Positions 10,122-18,087 of a stretch of 20,007 nt of DNA are shown piece after piece. The notes beneath the pieces are model-generated. The model worked only from the letters and a program-made list of their open reading frames with translations, was not told the origin of the DNA and did not search any database. Source of the DNA: CAYJAD01 sp964372165 (GTDB taxonomy: Bacteria > Desulfobacterota > Desulfovibrionia > Desulfovibrionales > Desulfovibrionaceae). The DNA lies in assembly GCA_964372165.1 (NCBI GenBank), contig CAYJPT010000031.1, positions 1 to 20,007 of the forward strand, given 5' to 3'. The position numbers were made by a program, and so were the translations under genes. The stretch's first letter is position 1, and each line of letters starts with the position of its first letter.

Positions 10122-11408
10122 TTAATTTGAGAGACATTTTTGCTTTATTTTTTCCACTAAAAGCTGCGTATCTTTGTTCATATTGATTAAAAGTTCAATT
10201 TTTTTAATTGAATACATAACAGTACTATGGTCCTTACCTCCAAATACTTTTCCTATATTTGGATATGATAAACCTAATAAATCACGACATAAATGCATTG
10301 CTATTTGCCTTGCTAAAACAATGCTTGATTGCCTGGCATTACCAAAAATTTTCTTACTATCTACGTTAAGATACTTTGATGTATGTCTAATTATATCTTG
10401 CGAGGTGATAGATTTTTTTTCATCACCAAGCGAAAATAAAATATTTTCAACATCAAAATCATCCAAACTTTTTTGATAAAAACTCATAAATGCACTAATT
10501 TTTAAAATAATGCCATGCAAAACAGACATGTTTGTGCATCGTTGTGCAATTGTAAGAAGTTGATTTTTTGTAATTTTAATATCTTGTTCATGACAATGTG
10601 CAAGTATATAACGCATTCGAACATCTATATCCGGTGAAGCTAATACAACTGTAAGACCCATGGATAATCTAGAACGTAATTCTTCAATATATTTTTTTTG
10701 CACTGTGGGCAGACTGTTACTAGCAAAAATAAGTTGTTTTTTCTTATTTATGCATATGTCAAAAAATCTAATTAACTTTTGCTGAAACTCAGTTGCAGTA
10801 TCTATATACTGAAAATTATCAATTATAAATATAGAATATTTATTGATAAAACTTTTTACACCTTGCTCATTTATAAGTATATATAGTTCTCTTGCTGTGC
10901 CATTAAAAATTTTTGTTTTACTATTTTTTAACAATTCTAGATGAATGGCACTAAGTATATGAGTTTTACCTGTGCTACTTTTACCATATATTATGAATGG
11001 GTTATAGGCTTGAGAACGATTTTCCTTTGCAATTTCTTGAGCAGCAGTTATGGTAAATTCATTTTTTACATTATAAAAGAAATTTGAAAATGATTTATCA
11101 GATAAATTGACATAATTATTTTCCAAAAATGAATCGTAAATTGCTGGGGTATTTTTTTTAAAAGAGTTTGAAACAGCATATTTTATAGTGGGTATGTGTC
11201 CAAATTTTTGTAAACCAACATTTTTTACTGTTTGCTCAAAAGTGGTTTTACCTTGTTTAGTAAACCATGGTTCAAAGTAAGGATGAGGAAAATAAACTGT
11301 CAAATTTGTATTATTTTCATCAAAGCACAGATTTAGAGGTTTAAACCACTTGGATAAATCATGTGCAGAGCAATTCTCTTGCAATATTTTTTCGATGGAG
11401 TATTTCAA
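10122..11408 (-). CDS. dnaA: Chromosomal replication initiator DnaA (divergent ATPase domain)
   Basis: Initiator that binds DnaA boxes at oriC, opens the duplex and loads the helicase. At 428 aa it is slightly short. Domain I is recognisable in the first ~75 residues (LSKWFKPL, then YFEPWF). The AAA+ domain has Walker A GKSSTGKT at 142-149, Walker B IIDNFQ at 195-200 where the family normally has DD, a sensor-1 region FASN at 228-231, a candidate arginine finger in LRSRLSMGL (244-252) and a sensor-2-region arginine near 264. Domain IV is well conserved, with LARQIAMHLCRDL and the DNA-binding GGKDHSTVM (390-398). The start is TTG at 11408; upstream, the frame stays open for only a few codons, holds no ATG/GTG/TTG, and no clear ribosome site is visible. 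Poor initiation signals could keep DnaA low, but that is inference. Confidence 0.95.
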   Translation of the reverse strand: MKYSIEKILQENCSAHDLSKWFKPLNLCFDENNTNLTVYFPHPYFEPWFTKQGKTTFEQTVKNVGLQKFGHIPTIKYAVSNSFKKNTPAIYDSFLENNYVNLSDKSFSNFFYNVKNEFTITAAQEIAKENRSQAYNPFIIYGKSSTGKTHILSAIHLELLKNSKTKIFNGTARELYILINEQGVKSFINKYSIFIIDNFQYIDTATEFQQKLIRFFDICINKKKQLIFASNSLPTVQKKYIEELRSRLSMGLTVVLASPDIDVRMRYILAHCHEQDIKITKNQLLTIAQRCTNMSVLHGIILKISAFMSFYQKSLDDFDVENILFSLGDEKKSITSQDIIRHTSKYLNVDSKKIFGNARQSSIVLARQIAMHLCRDLLGLSYPNIGKVFGGKDHSTVMYSIKKIELLINMNKDTQLLVEKIKQKCLSN

Positions 11409-11839
11409 AATGCGTACTTGTTTAATGTTGTAAAAATTATTTAAATAATGTTAGTTTCTAGTATGATAAATTAAAGATTTAACAAAAGCTTACATTAAGC
11501 ATATTGGAAAAAACTTCATCAAAAAATCATAAAAAAAAATTATAGCAAAAAATTTTCTAGTAAACAAGTATTCATTATAAAATTATATCTTACTAAAAAT
11601 ATTATGAAAAAAAAATAAATCTATGTAAATTAAATTTTTTAGTGTAAATTATAATAAAAAAAATATATACAAAGGTATTAATAGATAATTGTGCATATAA
11701 AATTAATTTTTCAAAATTAATTTTCCTGCAACATTTTTTTTGTATATATTTGATATTATATAGTTTATAATTAAAAGTGGACAAAATAGATATTATAATT
11801 TATGGTGTAAAGATATTATAAATAAATTTAAGGTGCATA
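11409..11839. other. Probable oriC and divergent promoter region (AT-rich)
   Basis: This 431-base spacer between divergent dnaA and the M23 gene is extremely AT-rich, with long A and T runs, as expected of a DNA unwinding region; in many bacteria oriC adjoins dnaA. No perfect DnaA box (TTATNCACA) was found by eye. The nearest are TGTGCATAT at 11690-11698 and GGTGCATAA at 11832-11840, each one base off the consensus reverse complement. AAAATTAATTTT occurs twice around 11700-11720. TATAAT at 11794-11799 could be a -10 for the M23 gene, without a good -35. The small open frames here look like chance products of AT-rich DNA. The origin call is inference from position and base composition. Confidence 0.5.
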
Positions 11840-13354
11840 ATGTTTCGAAATTTTTTTACAATAATTTTTGTAGTTGGCATAATCATAATTTTGGCCAGTA
11901 ATTTTGGTAATATTTTGATGTGGAGTAAGGATTTTTTTAAATCTGAAACACCAGAAATTAGCCAGGAAGATTTACAAAAAAATATAATTGAAAAAGATTC
12001 ATCTAAATCTAGTTTAGGTGAATTATCTAAACTAGAAGAAATAAATGAACAAAAACCAGTAGAAGATCCTAGTAGCATAACTTCTGATTCTGAAATTAAT
12101 GAAGTTGAAAAAATTATACAAGATGATTTAATTGAACAAAAAGAAGAACAAGAAAATACTGCATCGTCTGATCAAGTTGAGCAATATGAAGATATTGTGC
12201 AAATTGAAGAAGAAATAAAAATTGAGGAAAAAGAATCTATAGAACAAATTATTCAAGGTGTTGTAATTAGTGGTGATACCATCATTGAACTACTTGAGCC
12301 ATATGATGATGCAAATAGAGTAAAAAAATTCTTAAATGCAGCTGAAGATATTTTTTCACCTAAAAAATTTCGCATTGGGCAACCCTACACTATTGTATAT
12401 GATAAAGAAGCAAATAGTATAAAAAGTTTTGAATATGAGATAGATAAATTTAAAAAGCTAATAATTTCTGGTGAAGAACCAAAAGCTAAAGTTGAAGAAA
12501 TAGTTTATGAAAAGCGTTTATCATTAGTTAAAAATAATATTAAAGATAACTTTTTTCTTTCAGTTACAAGTATTGGAGAAGATGCCCAACTAGCTATGCG
12601 CATAGCCAGTATTTTTGCTTGGGAAATAAATTTTATTCGCGATATACGAGAAGATGATTCCTTTGCTATTCTTGTTGAAAAGCTTTATCGAGAAGATGAA
12701 TTTAAAGGATATGGTAAAGCACTTGCCGCAACTTTTACTAATAAGGGTAAATCATACAGGGCATTTTTGTTTTATGATGCTAAAAAAATAGAGGGTTATT
12801 ATTCTGAAAAAGGACAAAGCCTAAAAAAAGTTTTACTGCAATCACCGCTATCATTTACACGTGTAACATCTGGTTATTCAAGAAGCCGTAAGCATCCTAT
12901 TTTTGGTGATTACAGACCTCATTTAGGTATAGATTATGGTGCACCTACAGGAACACCTGTTATGGCTGTTGGTGATGGAATTGTTAAATTACGTGGCTGG
13001 GTAGGTGGTTATGGTTATCAAGTTGTTTTAAAACATTCTTCAGGTTTTGAATCTATGTATTCGCACTTATCAAGATTTCCTAAAAATCTTAAAAAAGGTA
13101 ATAGAGTTCGCCAAGGTCAAGTCATAGGTTATGTTGGTAGTACCGGTAACTCTACCGGGCCGCATCTTGATTTTCGTTTAAAACGACATGGAAAATTTAT
13201 TAATCCTTCATCTGCTATGAGTCCACGGGCAGAACCAATAACTAAACGTGATAAAGCATCATTTGATAAATGGGTAACTAAAATAAATGAATTTATGAAT
13301 GATGAAAAAAAATTAGAATCTTATACACCTGATATGTTTAAGCCTTCATTATAA
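11840..13354 (+). CDS. M23 family murein endopeptidase, MepM/Csd3-like
   Basis: Membrane-anchored cell-wall hydrolase, probably cutting peptidoglycan cross-links in the periplasm. Residues 4-26 form one transmembrane segment or uncleaved signal; residues ~35-140 are acidic and Glu-rich, likely an extended linker. Residues ~140-330 match the LysM-like and middle domains of the MepM/Csd3 family (VISGDTIIELL, FRIGQPYTI, FIRDIREDDSF). The C-terminal M23 domain has H361 and D365 (HLGID), H409 (YSHL) and GPHLDF at 440-445. The second His of the usual HLH zinc motif is Asp444 here; H442 is kept. A Desulfovibrio-type HLD variant is plausible from memory, so the enzyme may still be active. The start has AAGGTG 7 bases upstream. 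It diverges from dnaA and converges with the regulator gene. Confidence 0.93.
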   Translation: MFRNFFTIIFVVGIIIILASNFGNILMWSKDFFKSETPEISQEDLQKNIIEKDSSKSSLGELSKLEEINEQKPVEDPSSITSDSEINEVEKIIQDDLIEQKEEQENTASSDQVEQYEDIVQIEEEIKIEEKESIEQIIQGVVISGDTIIELLEPYDDANRVKKFLNAAEDIFSPKKFRIGQPYTIVYDKEANSIKSFEYEIDKFKKLIISGEEPKAKVEEIVYEKRLSLVKNNIKDNFFLSVTSIGEDAQLAMRIASIFAWEINFIRDIREDDSFAILVEKLYREDEFKGYGKALAATFTNKGKSYRAFLFYDAKKIEGYYSEKGQSLKKVLLQSPLSFTRVTSGYSRSRKHPIFGDYRPHLGIDYGAPTGTPVMAVGDGIVKLRGWVGGYGYQVVLKHSSGFESMYSHLSRFPKNLKKGNRVRQGQVIGYVGSTGNSTGPHLDFRLKRHGKFINPSSAMSPRAEPITKRDKASFDKWVTKINEFMNDEKKLESYTPDMFKPSL

Positions 13355-13387
13355 TTGCTAATACTGAAAAGTTATTGTGCAGAATTC

Positions 13388-13538
13388 TTAGATAGTGTCG
13401 TCAAATTGCAAATTTTTGAGTTTTATCAAGGAAGATGAACGAGCTTTGAGGGAGTGTATAGAGACATACATGACAGAAAACGCTCGTGAAATCTGACGCA
13501 CAAAAAATCAAAAAGGGGCATTTTATGACACTATCTAA
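13388..13538. mobile_element. MITE-like foldback element, 151 bp
   Basis: Perfect 12-bp inverted ends, TTAGATAGTGTC (13388-13399) and GACACTATCTAA (13527-13538), enclose a non-coding 151-bp unit. The similarity of the two ends continues imperfectly for ~20 more bases. Inner pairings ACGAGC/GCTCGT (13439-13444 with 13482-13487) and GTGTAT/ATACAT (13454-13459 with 13466-13471) allow folding into one long hairpin. TA at each border could be a TA target duplication, as in IS630/Tc1-type elements. It sits 33 bases after the M23 stop. The size, ends and lack of coding suggest a miniature inverted-repeat element, but no parent transposase is present in the window. Confidence 0.65.
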
Positions 13539-13549
13539 AATAGCATTAC

Positions 13550-13567
13550 GGTGGTCTTTAGACTACC
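13550..13567. repeat. Short hairpin between convergent genes
   Basis: GGTGGTC (13550-13556), loop TTTA, and GACTACC (13561-13567) form a 7-bp stem with one G-T pair. No T-run follows on either strand, so it is not a classical terminator. A related run, GTGGTCTTTA, occurs on the minus strand near 18646-18655, which may mean shared repeat debris or chance. Confidence 0.4.
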
Positions 13568-13575
13568 TATGACAT

Positions 13576-13696
13576 AAAGCATGCCACGTAAACGCTGCTT
13601 TGCAGCTACCAAAATTAAATTCTGGCTTATTACGTGGCTACTATCTACTATATTATAAAAATTATAAAACTATATTATAGTAAGAATGCTTTTTTA
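13576..13696. terminator. Nested inverted repeats, possible terminator of the convergent genes
   Basis: AAAGCAT (13576-13582) and ATGCTTT (13686-13692) close a region holding GCCACGTAA/TTACGTGGC (13583-13591 with 13630-13638, perfect 9 bp), an inner GCTGC-TTT-GCAGC hairpin (13594-13606), and an AT-rich imperfect palindrome at ~13647-13682. A T-run follows the outer right arm on the plus strand. It lies between the M23 gene and the response regulator, where a bidirectional terminator is expected, but the long loop makes a simple terminator doubtful; it may be another decayed foldback element. Confidence 0.4.
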
Positions 13697-13699
13697 ATA

Positions 13700-15079
13700 C
13701 TAATGTCCTGTAATAGCATATTTTTTTAACTTATATTGTAATAAACTCTTCGAAATACCTAGCAATTCTGCAGCTTTAACTTGCACAAATTCAGAGCGAG
13801 CCAAAGCCCTACGTACTAGAGCAGCTTCAATTTTTTCTAAGGTATCAGCTAAGTCTAATTGAACAGGTAATAAGTCAACCGCACTTTTAAATTGTGATTC
13901 TTCATCACGAACTTCTGCAGGTAAGTTATCTACATTGATAGTTTCTGCCTGGACAAGCACAGTACAACGCTCAACTACATTTTGTAATTGTCGTATATTA
14001 CCTGGCCATTCGTAACCTGTAAGATAGTTTAATGCTTCAGTACTAAAAGATTTTAGTGGCATTTCATTTTCTTTGGCAAAATTTTCTGTAAAATGTGCAA
14101 CAAGCAAAGGTATATCTTCACGTCGCTCACGTAATGGTGGCAGGTGAATTTCAACAACATTTAAACGATAATATAGGTCATCTCTAAAAGCACCAGATTC
14201 AATTAATTCCTGTAAATTTTTGTTAGTTGCCGCTACCACACGAATATCAACTTCAATTTCATCACCGCCACCTACACGTTCAAAACGTTTTTCTTGCAAT
14301 ACGCGCAAAAGTTTTACTTGTAAGTCTGGCGTAAGTTCCGCGATTTCATCTAAAAATAATGTTCCACCATCAGCTTGCTCAAAGCGGCCACGACGCATAG
14401 CAATAGCACCGGTAAAAGATCCCTTTTCATGTCCAAATAATTCGCTTTCAAGCACTCCTGGATTTAGAGCCATGCAATTTACTGAAACAAATGGTCCATC
14501 TTTTCTAGGTGAAGAAACGTGAACAGCTCTTGCAACAAGTTCTTTGCCTGTGCCGGATTCACCGCTAATTAAAACAGTTGATCGGCTTGGTGCTGCACGT
14601 GTAACCATAGTTAAAACATCTTTAATGCCACGGCTTTGACCAATAATTTGATGTGTTCCATAGCGTATTTCCATTGCTTCTTGTAGCAAACGATATTGCC
14701 TGTGAGCTGTGGATAATTCTACAGCATTTTGTAAGGATAATAAAAGTTCATCATTGGCAAAAGGTTTGGTAATATAATCAAATGCGCCATACTTCATAAC
14801 TTCAACGGCACTTTCTATACTACCAAAAGCTGTCATTATAAGAACAGGAATGTGTGGCCAATCTTTTTTCATACGTTCAAGAATTTCACGCCCTGTAAGG
14901 CGGGGCATTTTCATATCTGTAACTACCACATCAACTTCTGATTCTTCTAAAAATGGAATAGCAGTTTCCGGGTCATTAAGAGTTGTAACCTTATATCCTT
15001 CTGCCTCCATCAAGGCTCTTAAAACCAGCAAATAGTTTTTTTCATCATCAATAATCAATAAATGTGCTTTTTCGTTCAT
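13700..15079 (-). CDS. Sigma-54-dependent response regulator, NtrC family
   Basis: DNA-binding activator that, when phosphorylated, uses ATP to open sigma-54 promoters. The 459-aa protein has a receiver domain (acidic D11/D12, phosphoacceptor D55, T83, K105), a sigma-54 AAA+ domain with Walker A GESGTGKE at 173-180, the sigma-54-contacting loop GSFTGA at 220-225 and Walker B LFLDEI at 241-246, and a C-terminal Fis-type helix-turn-helix (AAELLGISKSLLQYKLKKY). All key residues are present. The ATG at 15079 has AAGGA upstream and lies 17 bases after the histidine kinase gene, so the two are a cognate pair, apparently co-transcribed with pgi. Its targets are not shown by sequence; one good sigma-54 promoter in this window is at 18406-18422. 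Confidence 0.95.
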   Translation of the reverse strand: MNEKAHLLIIDDEKNYLLVLRALMEAEGYKVTTLNDPETAIPFLEESEVDVVVTDMKMPRLTGREILERMKKDWPHIPVLIMTAFGSIESAVEVMKYGAFDYITKPFANDELLLSLQNAVELSTAHRQYRLLQEAMEIRYGTHQIIGQSRGIKDVLTMVTRAAPSRSTVLISGESGTGKELVARAVHVSSPRKDGPFVSVNCMALNPGVLESELFGHEKGSFTGAIAMRRGRFEQADGGTLFLDEIAELTPDLQVKLLRVLQEKRFERVGGGDEIEVDIRVVAATNKNLQELIESGAFRDDLYYRLNVVEIHLPPLRERREDIPLLVAHFTENFAKENEMPLKSFSTEALNYLTGYEWPGNIRQLQNVVERCTVLVQAETINVDNLPAEVRDEESQFKSAVDLLPVQLDLADTLEKIEAALVRRALARSEFVQVKAAELLGISKSLLQYKLKKYAITGH

Positions 15080-15096
15080 ATAATATCCTTAATTTT

Positions 15097-16554
15097 TTAC
15101 TGGTCTATATTTTTTGCAGCTGCAAACTTTAATTTAACAATAGCTCCACCATCTTTGTTATTTTCCAATGTTATTTTACCATAATGACTATCAACTATTG
15201 TTTTTACAATGGCTAGGCCTAATCCTGTACCACTTTCCTTTGTAGTAAAAAATGGATCAAAAATGTTATCCATAAAATCAACATTAAAGCCTGGCCCAGT
15301 ATCACTAAATATCAGAATGATGCTATCTTTTTTGCGAACAGATTCAATGGTGATTATCCCCGGACCATCTATTGCTTGCTGAGCATTAACAAGAATATTG
15401 TAAATAGCTCTATATAACAAATCTTTATCACCAACAACAAAAAGTCCATCATCTAAATCTTGCTTGATTGAAACTTGTACGCGTTTGAATTCACCTTCTA
15501 AAAAAGCTAAAGCTTGTCCTACTACTAGGTGTAAGTCAATGTGATCTTTGCCAGGTTGACGTGGTCTGGCATAGTCCAAAAAGTCATTTACTGTTTTGCT
15601 AAGTCTGCAAGATTCATCATAAATTGCACCTAAAATACGTTTTGTTGAAATATCAGTTTTGTCAGTGCGAACCTGCAGAAATTCTGCACTTGAGCGTATA
15701 ATACCTAATGGATTACGTATTTCATGAGCAATACTTGCAATAACACGTCCCATACTAACTAATTTTTCAGTGCTATGTATCTCATCTTCTAAGGCTTTAT
15801 TTTTTGCCATACGTTCAGCTAAAACTCGTTCAGATCTTCTAATAAGAATTAAAAGTAAAGAAAATAATACAGCAGATGACAATAAGCTAACACCTACAAT
15901 TAAACCTTGAAAAGCTAATACAGATTCATAATCTTCTGTAATATCTTGACTTAGCTCTAAAACACCCATAACAGGAGTTTGTACTTCTCCTTGACTATTG
16001 CGTACCTCTCCAGTCAAGGGATAAATAGTGCGTAATACAAAACTACCCGGCTTAAGCGGAAGACGAAATGGAGCTTGCCAAGCTGGGAAAGTGGAAATTA
16101 TTTCAGGCTTAGGTTTTTCACCCCGTAGTGCGTCACCTACATGTAAGGGAGCTAAGCCACTACGTCCAAGATCTTCATTATCTGTAGAGTATGCTATAAC
16201 ACGCCCAAAATCATAAAGTCTTAAACGCTGCATTTCTAAGCCATGAATAACAGAGCGCACAATTTCATCTAATCTTTCATACTGGGCTGCATTTCGCAAA
16301 GTAACTCTGCCATATGCTAACACTGTAGGAACTGTAAAACGCCTGTATATTTGATAGTTTAAATTAGTTGCTACTAGGTTTGCAAAGTCCTCTTGCTTAG
16401 TTAATAGATTTTCTCGTGCACTATTAGAAATAAATACAGATAAACCCAAACTTATTGTTAAAATAAGCAGCAAAGATAGCCAAGATAATGTTCTTGCATA
16501 ACTAAGTGGTAAGTCGGCTAATTTTTTACTATTTTCTGATGGCATAGAATCCAT
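15097..16554 (-). CDS. Membrane sensor histidine kinase
   Basis: Partner kinase of the adjacent NtrC-type regulator. The 485-aa protein has TM1 at ~24-44, an extracytoplasmic sensor region of ~170 residues, TM2 at ~216-238, a HisKA dimerisation helix with phosphorylated H277 in SIAHEIRNPLG, and a HATPase domain with N390, DTGPG at 418-422, FDPFFTT at 432-438 and GTGLGLA at 442-448. The architecture is intact. No PAS domain is evident; the sensor region lacks a family I can name, so the signal is unknown. The ATG at 16554 directly follows the pgi stop (TAAATG), with AGGAA inside the end of pgi, so translation is probably coupled to pgi. Confidence 0.94.
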   Translation of the reverse strand: MDSMPSENSKKLADLPLSYARTLSWLSLLLILTISLGLSVFISNSARENLLTKQEDFANLVATNLNYQIYRRFTVPTVLAYGRVTLRNAAQYERLDEIVRSVIHGLEMQRLRLYDFGRVIAYSTDNEDLGRSGLAPLHVGDALRGEKPKPEIISTFPAWQAPFRLPLKPGSFVLRTIYPLTGEVRNSQGEVQTPVMGVLELSQDITEDYESVLAFQGLIVGVSLLSSAVLFSLLLILIRRSERVLAERMAKNKALEDEIHSTEKLVSMGRVIASIAHEIRNPLGIIRSSAEFLQVRTDKTDISTKRILGAIYDESCRLSKTVNDFLDYARPRQPGKDHIDLHLVVGQALAFLEGEFKRVQVSIKQDLDDGLFVVGDKDLLYRAIYNILVNAQQAIDGPGIITIESVRKKDSIILIFSDTGPGFNVDFMDNIFDPFFTTKESGTGLGLAIVKTIVDSHYGKITLENNKDGGAIVKLKFAAAKNIDQ

Positions 16555-17901
16555 TTAAAATTCCTGAATTTCTTGAGCTATGTTTAAGAAACTAGTAAGC
16601 TCGGCTTCTTCCTTAGCATAACCTGGCGCACCAAGACGTGCATTAGCAAGGCGTTTACCAAGTTCTACTGCCGGTTGATCCACAGGATTTATATCCATTA
16701 GCCAACCAGTAAAAATAGTGCATGCCTCCAACAATAACATCAATGCACCAGCTGCATGTTCATCACTTTGCGCCATATGCATATGTACCAATGGTGTTTG
16801 GCTTGCAGTAAGTGCCATTCTTGTGCCAAGACCTTCTGCATCAAGTAAAGATCCAAAAGGTTTGCCGCATAGCCATTGCCATTCTTGTGGCAAATCATCC
16901 GCAAACACACGCCCTTGATTTAGCCCATCTGCCGAAAGAAAAATACAACCCTTATCCCTTGGACCATCCAAAAACATTTGTTGTATAGAATGTTGATCTG
17001 TAACACCTGTTGCAGCGATAGGCATTGTACCTTTGCCTGACTTGCCAAGACTTTCTGCCCATAGCTGAGCAAACCATGGCCCAAATGTGGCCCACTTGGG
17101 GATATATGTGAATAAGATAAGTTGATTGTAGTCGTTTTGCTCAAGGGTATAGCACCATTTAGCTAAGCTATAAGCTGGATGCTGCCCAAGGTTATGTGGG
17201 TTATCTACTAATGGTTTAGCTACATGCTTTGCACCATCCATAAGTCCTTGCCAATTAATGCCCAAAAAAGCAGCCGGAACCATTCCAACAGCTGATAAAG
17301 CGGAATATCTACCACCTAAAAAATCCGGTACTTCAAGTGAAAGCAAGTTGTTGCTTTGAACTTGCTCACGTAAAAATCCTTTATTTTTATCGGTAATTAA
17401 AATCATGTGCTCAGTCCAGCTATTTGGCATATGATTTTGCAGCCATTGGCGTACAAGAAAATATTGGGCTAATGTTTCAATGGTTCCACCAGACTTACTT
17501 ATGCAAACAACAATGGTTTTTTCCGCAGGTAATTTGGCAAGCCAAGATTCAAATGTATCGGCACAAACATTGTCTGCAATCCATAACCAAGGTCCATTGT
17601 GGCATGGTCCATCTTGCTCTGACGCAAATGCTCTTTGTATGGCACGAGCCCCAAGTGCAGATCCTCCAATACCTAAAACTACCATATGTTCAAACTTTTT
17701 TAAATGTGGCACAATTTGTGCCATATCAATATCAAGTTGTTCCCTATATGGCATAGACAAAAATGGTAATGTGTTAGCATTTAACTCCTGTTCAAGACGT
17801 GTAGCAAGTGCTTGGGTTTTAGAACTAAAATCTTGTGTATTTTTTTGTTCCATACGACCTATAAAAGCTTGTGACCATTCAAGGTGATGACGCTGTGACA
17901 T
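16555..17901 (-). CDS. pgi: Glucose-6-phosphate isomerase
   Basis: Interconverts glucose 6-phosphate and fructose 6-phosphate in glycolysis and gluconeogenesis. At 448 aa it is the short bacterial type (~450 aa) rather than the ~550-aa E. coli type. Visible motifs are the sugar-phosphate-binding GIGGSALG (77-84) and SKSGGTIET (135-143), the family signature around DFLGGRYSALSAVG (193-206), E283 in WAESLGK as the likely base, and DQHSIQQ at 302-308 with H304. The ATG at 17901 has AGGGG 6-7 bases upstream. It is the first gene of a pgi-kinase-regulator operon. The pgi promoter must lie close to or inside repeat copy B, whose start is only 30 bases away. Confidence 0.96.
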   Translation of the reverse strand: MSQRHHLEWSQAFIGRMEQKNTQDFSSKTQALATRLEQELNANTLPFLSMPYREQLDIDMAQIVPHLKKFEHMVVLGIGGSALGARAIQRAFASEQDGPCHNGPWLWIADNVCADTFESWLAKLPAEKTIVVCISKSGGTIETLAQYFLVRQWLQNHMPNSWTEHMILITDKNKGFLREQVQSNNLLSLEVPDFLGGRYSALSAVGMVPAAFLGINWQGLMDGAKHVAKPLVDNPHNLGQHPAYSLAKWCYTLEQNDYNQLILFTYIPKWATFGPWFAQLWAESLGKSGKGTMPIAATGVTDQHSIQQMFLDGPRDKGCIFLSADGLNQGRVFADDLPQEWQWLCGKPFGSLLDAEGLGTRMALTASQTPLVHMHMAQSDEHAAGALMLLLEACTIFTGWLMDINPVDQPAVELGKRLANARLGAPGYAKEEAELTSFLNIAQEIQEF

Positions 17902-17930
17902 ATTTTGCCCCTATTTTAATTATTTTTATT

Positions 17931-18087
17931 TATGGAAATGCTGATTTATTCTGCAAGCAGAATAAATCAGAAATGCACTCTGCCTTCATTCGCCCTGTGG
18001 GACGCAAAAAAGCGTTGTTTTTGCTCTCATTCATCGTGCAAAGTAGGCACAATTGCCTACTTTGTAAGGAAACGCATAATATGTTTT
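17931..18087 (+). repeat. Dispersed three-hairpin repeat, copy B (complete)
   Basis: Same element as at 1-158 but in the opposite orientation, about 92% identical by eye. It starts TATGGAAATGC and carries TAAGGAAACGC at 18065-18075 near its end. Hairpin 1 is a perfect 14-bp inverted repeat (17941-17954 with 17957-17970). Hairpin 2 is GCAAAAA/TTTTTGC (18004-18010 with 18018-18024). Hairpin 3 is a perfect 11-bp stem with loop CAAT (18039-18049 with 18054-18064). Open frames crossing it are not conserved in other copies. It lies 30 bases upstream of the divergent pgi start, so it may carry or influence the pgi promoter. Confidence 0.87.

Noticed and set aside
11602..11784. 60-residue minus-strand frame upstream of dnaA
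   Set aside because: Composition is what AT-rich DNA gives by chance (Lys, Ile, Phe, Tyr rich), with no domain and no convincing ribosome site.
14708..14716. Perfect DnaA box TGTGGATAA
   Set aside because: It lies inside the response regulator coding sequence, encodes ordinary residues (L-S-T), and is isolated, so it is probably coincidental.
17425..17443. TTGGCATATGATTTTGCA as a second sigma-54 promoter
   Set aside because: The GG-GC spacing is 11 rather than 10 bases and it lies inside pgi.
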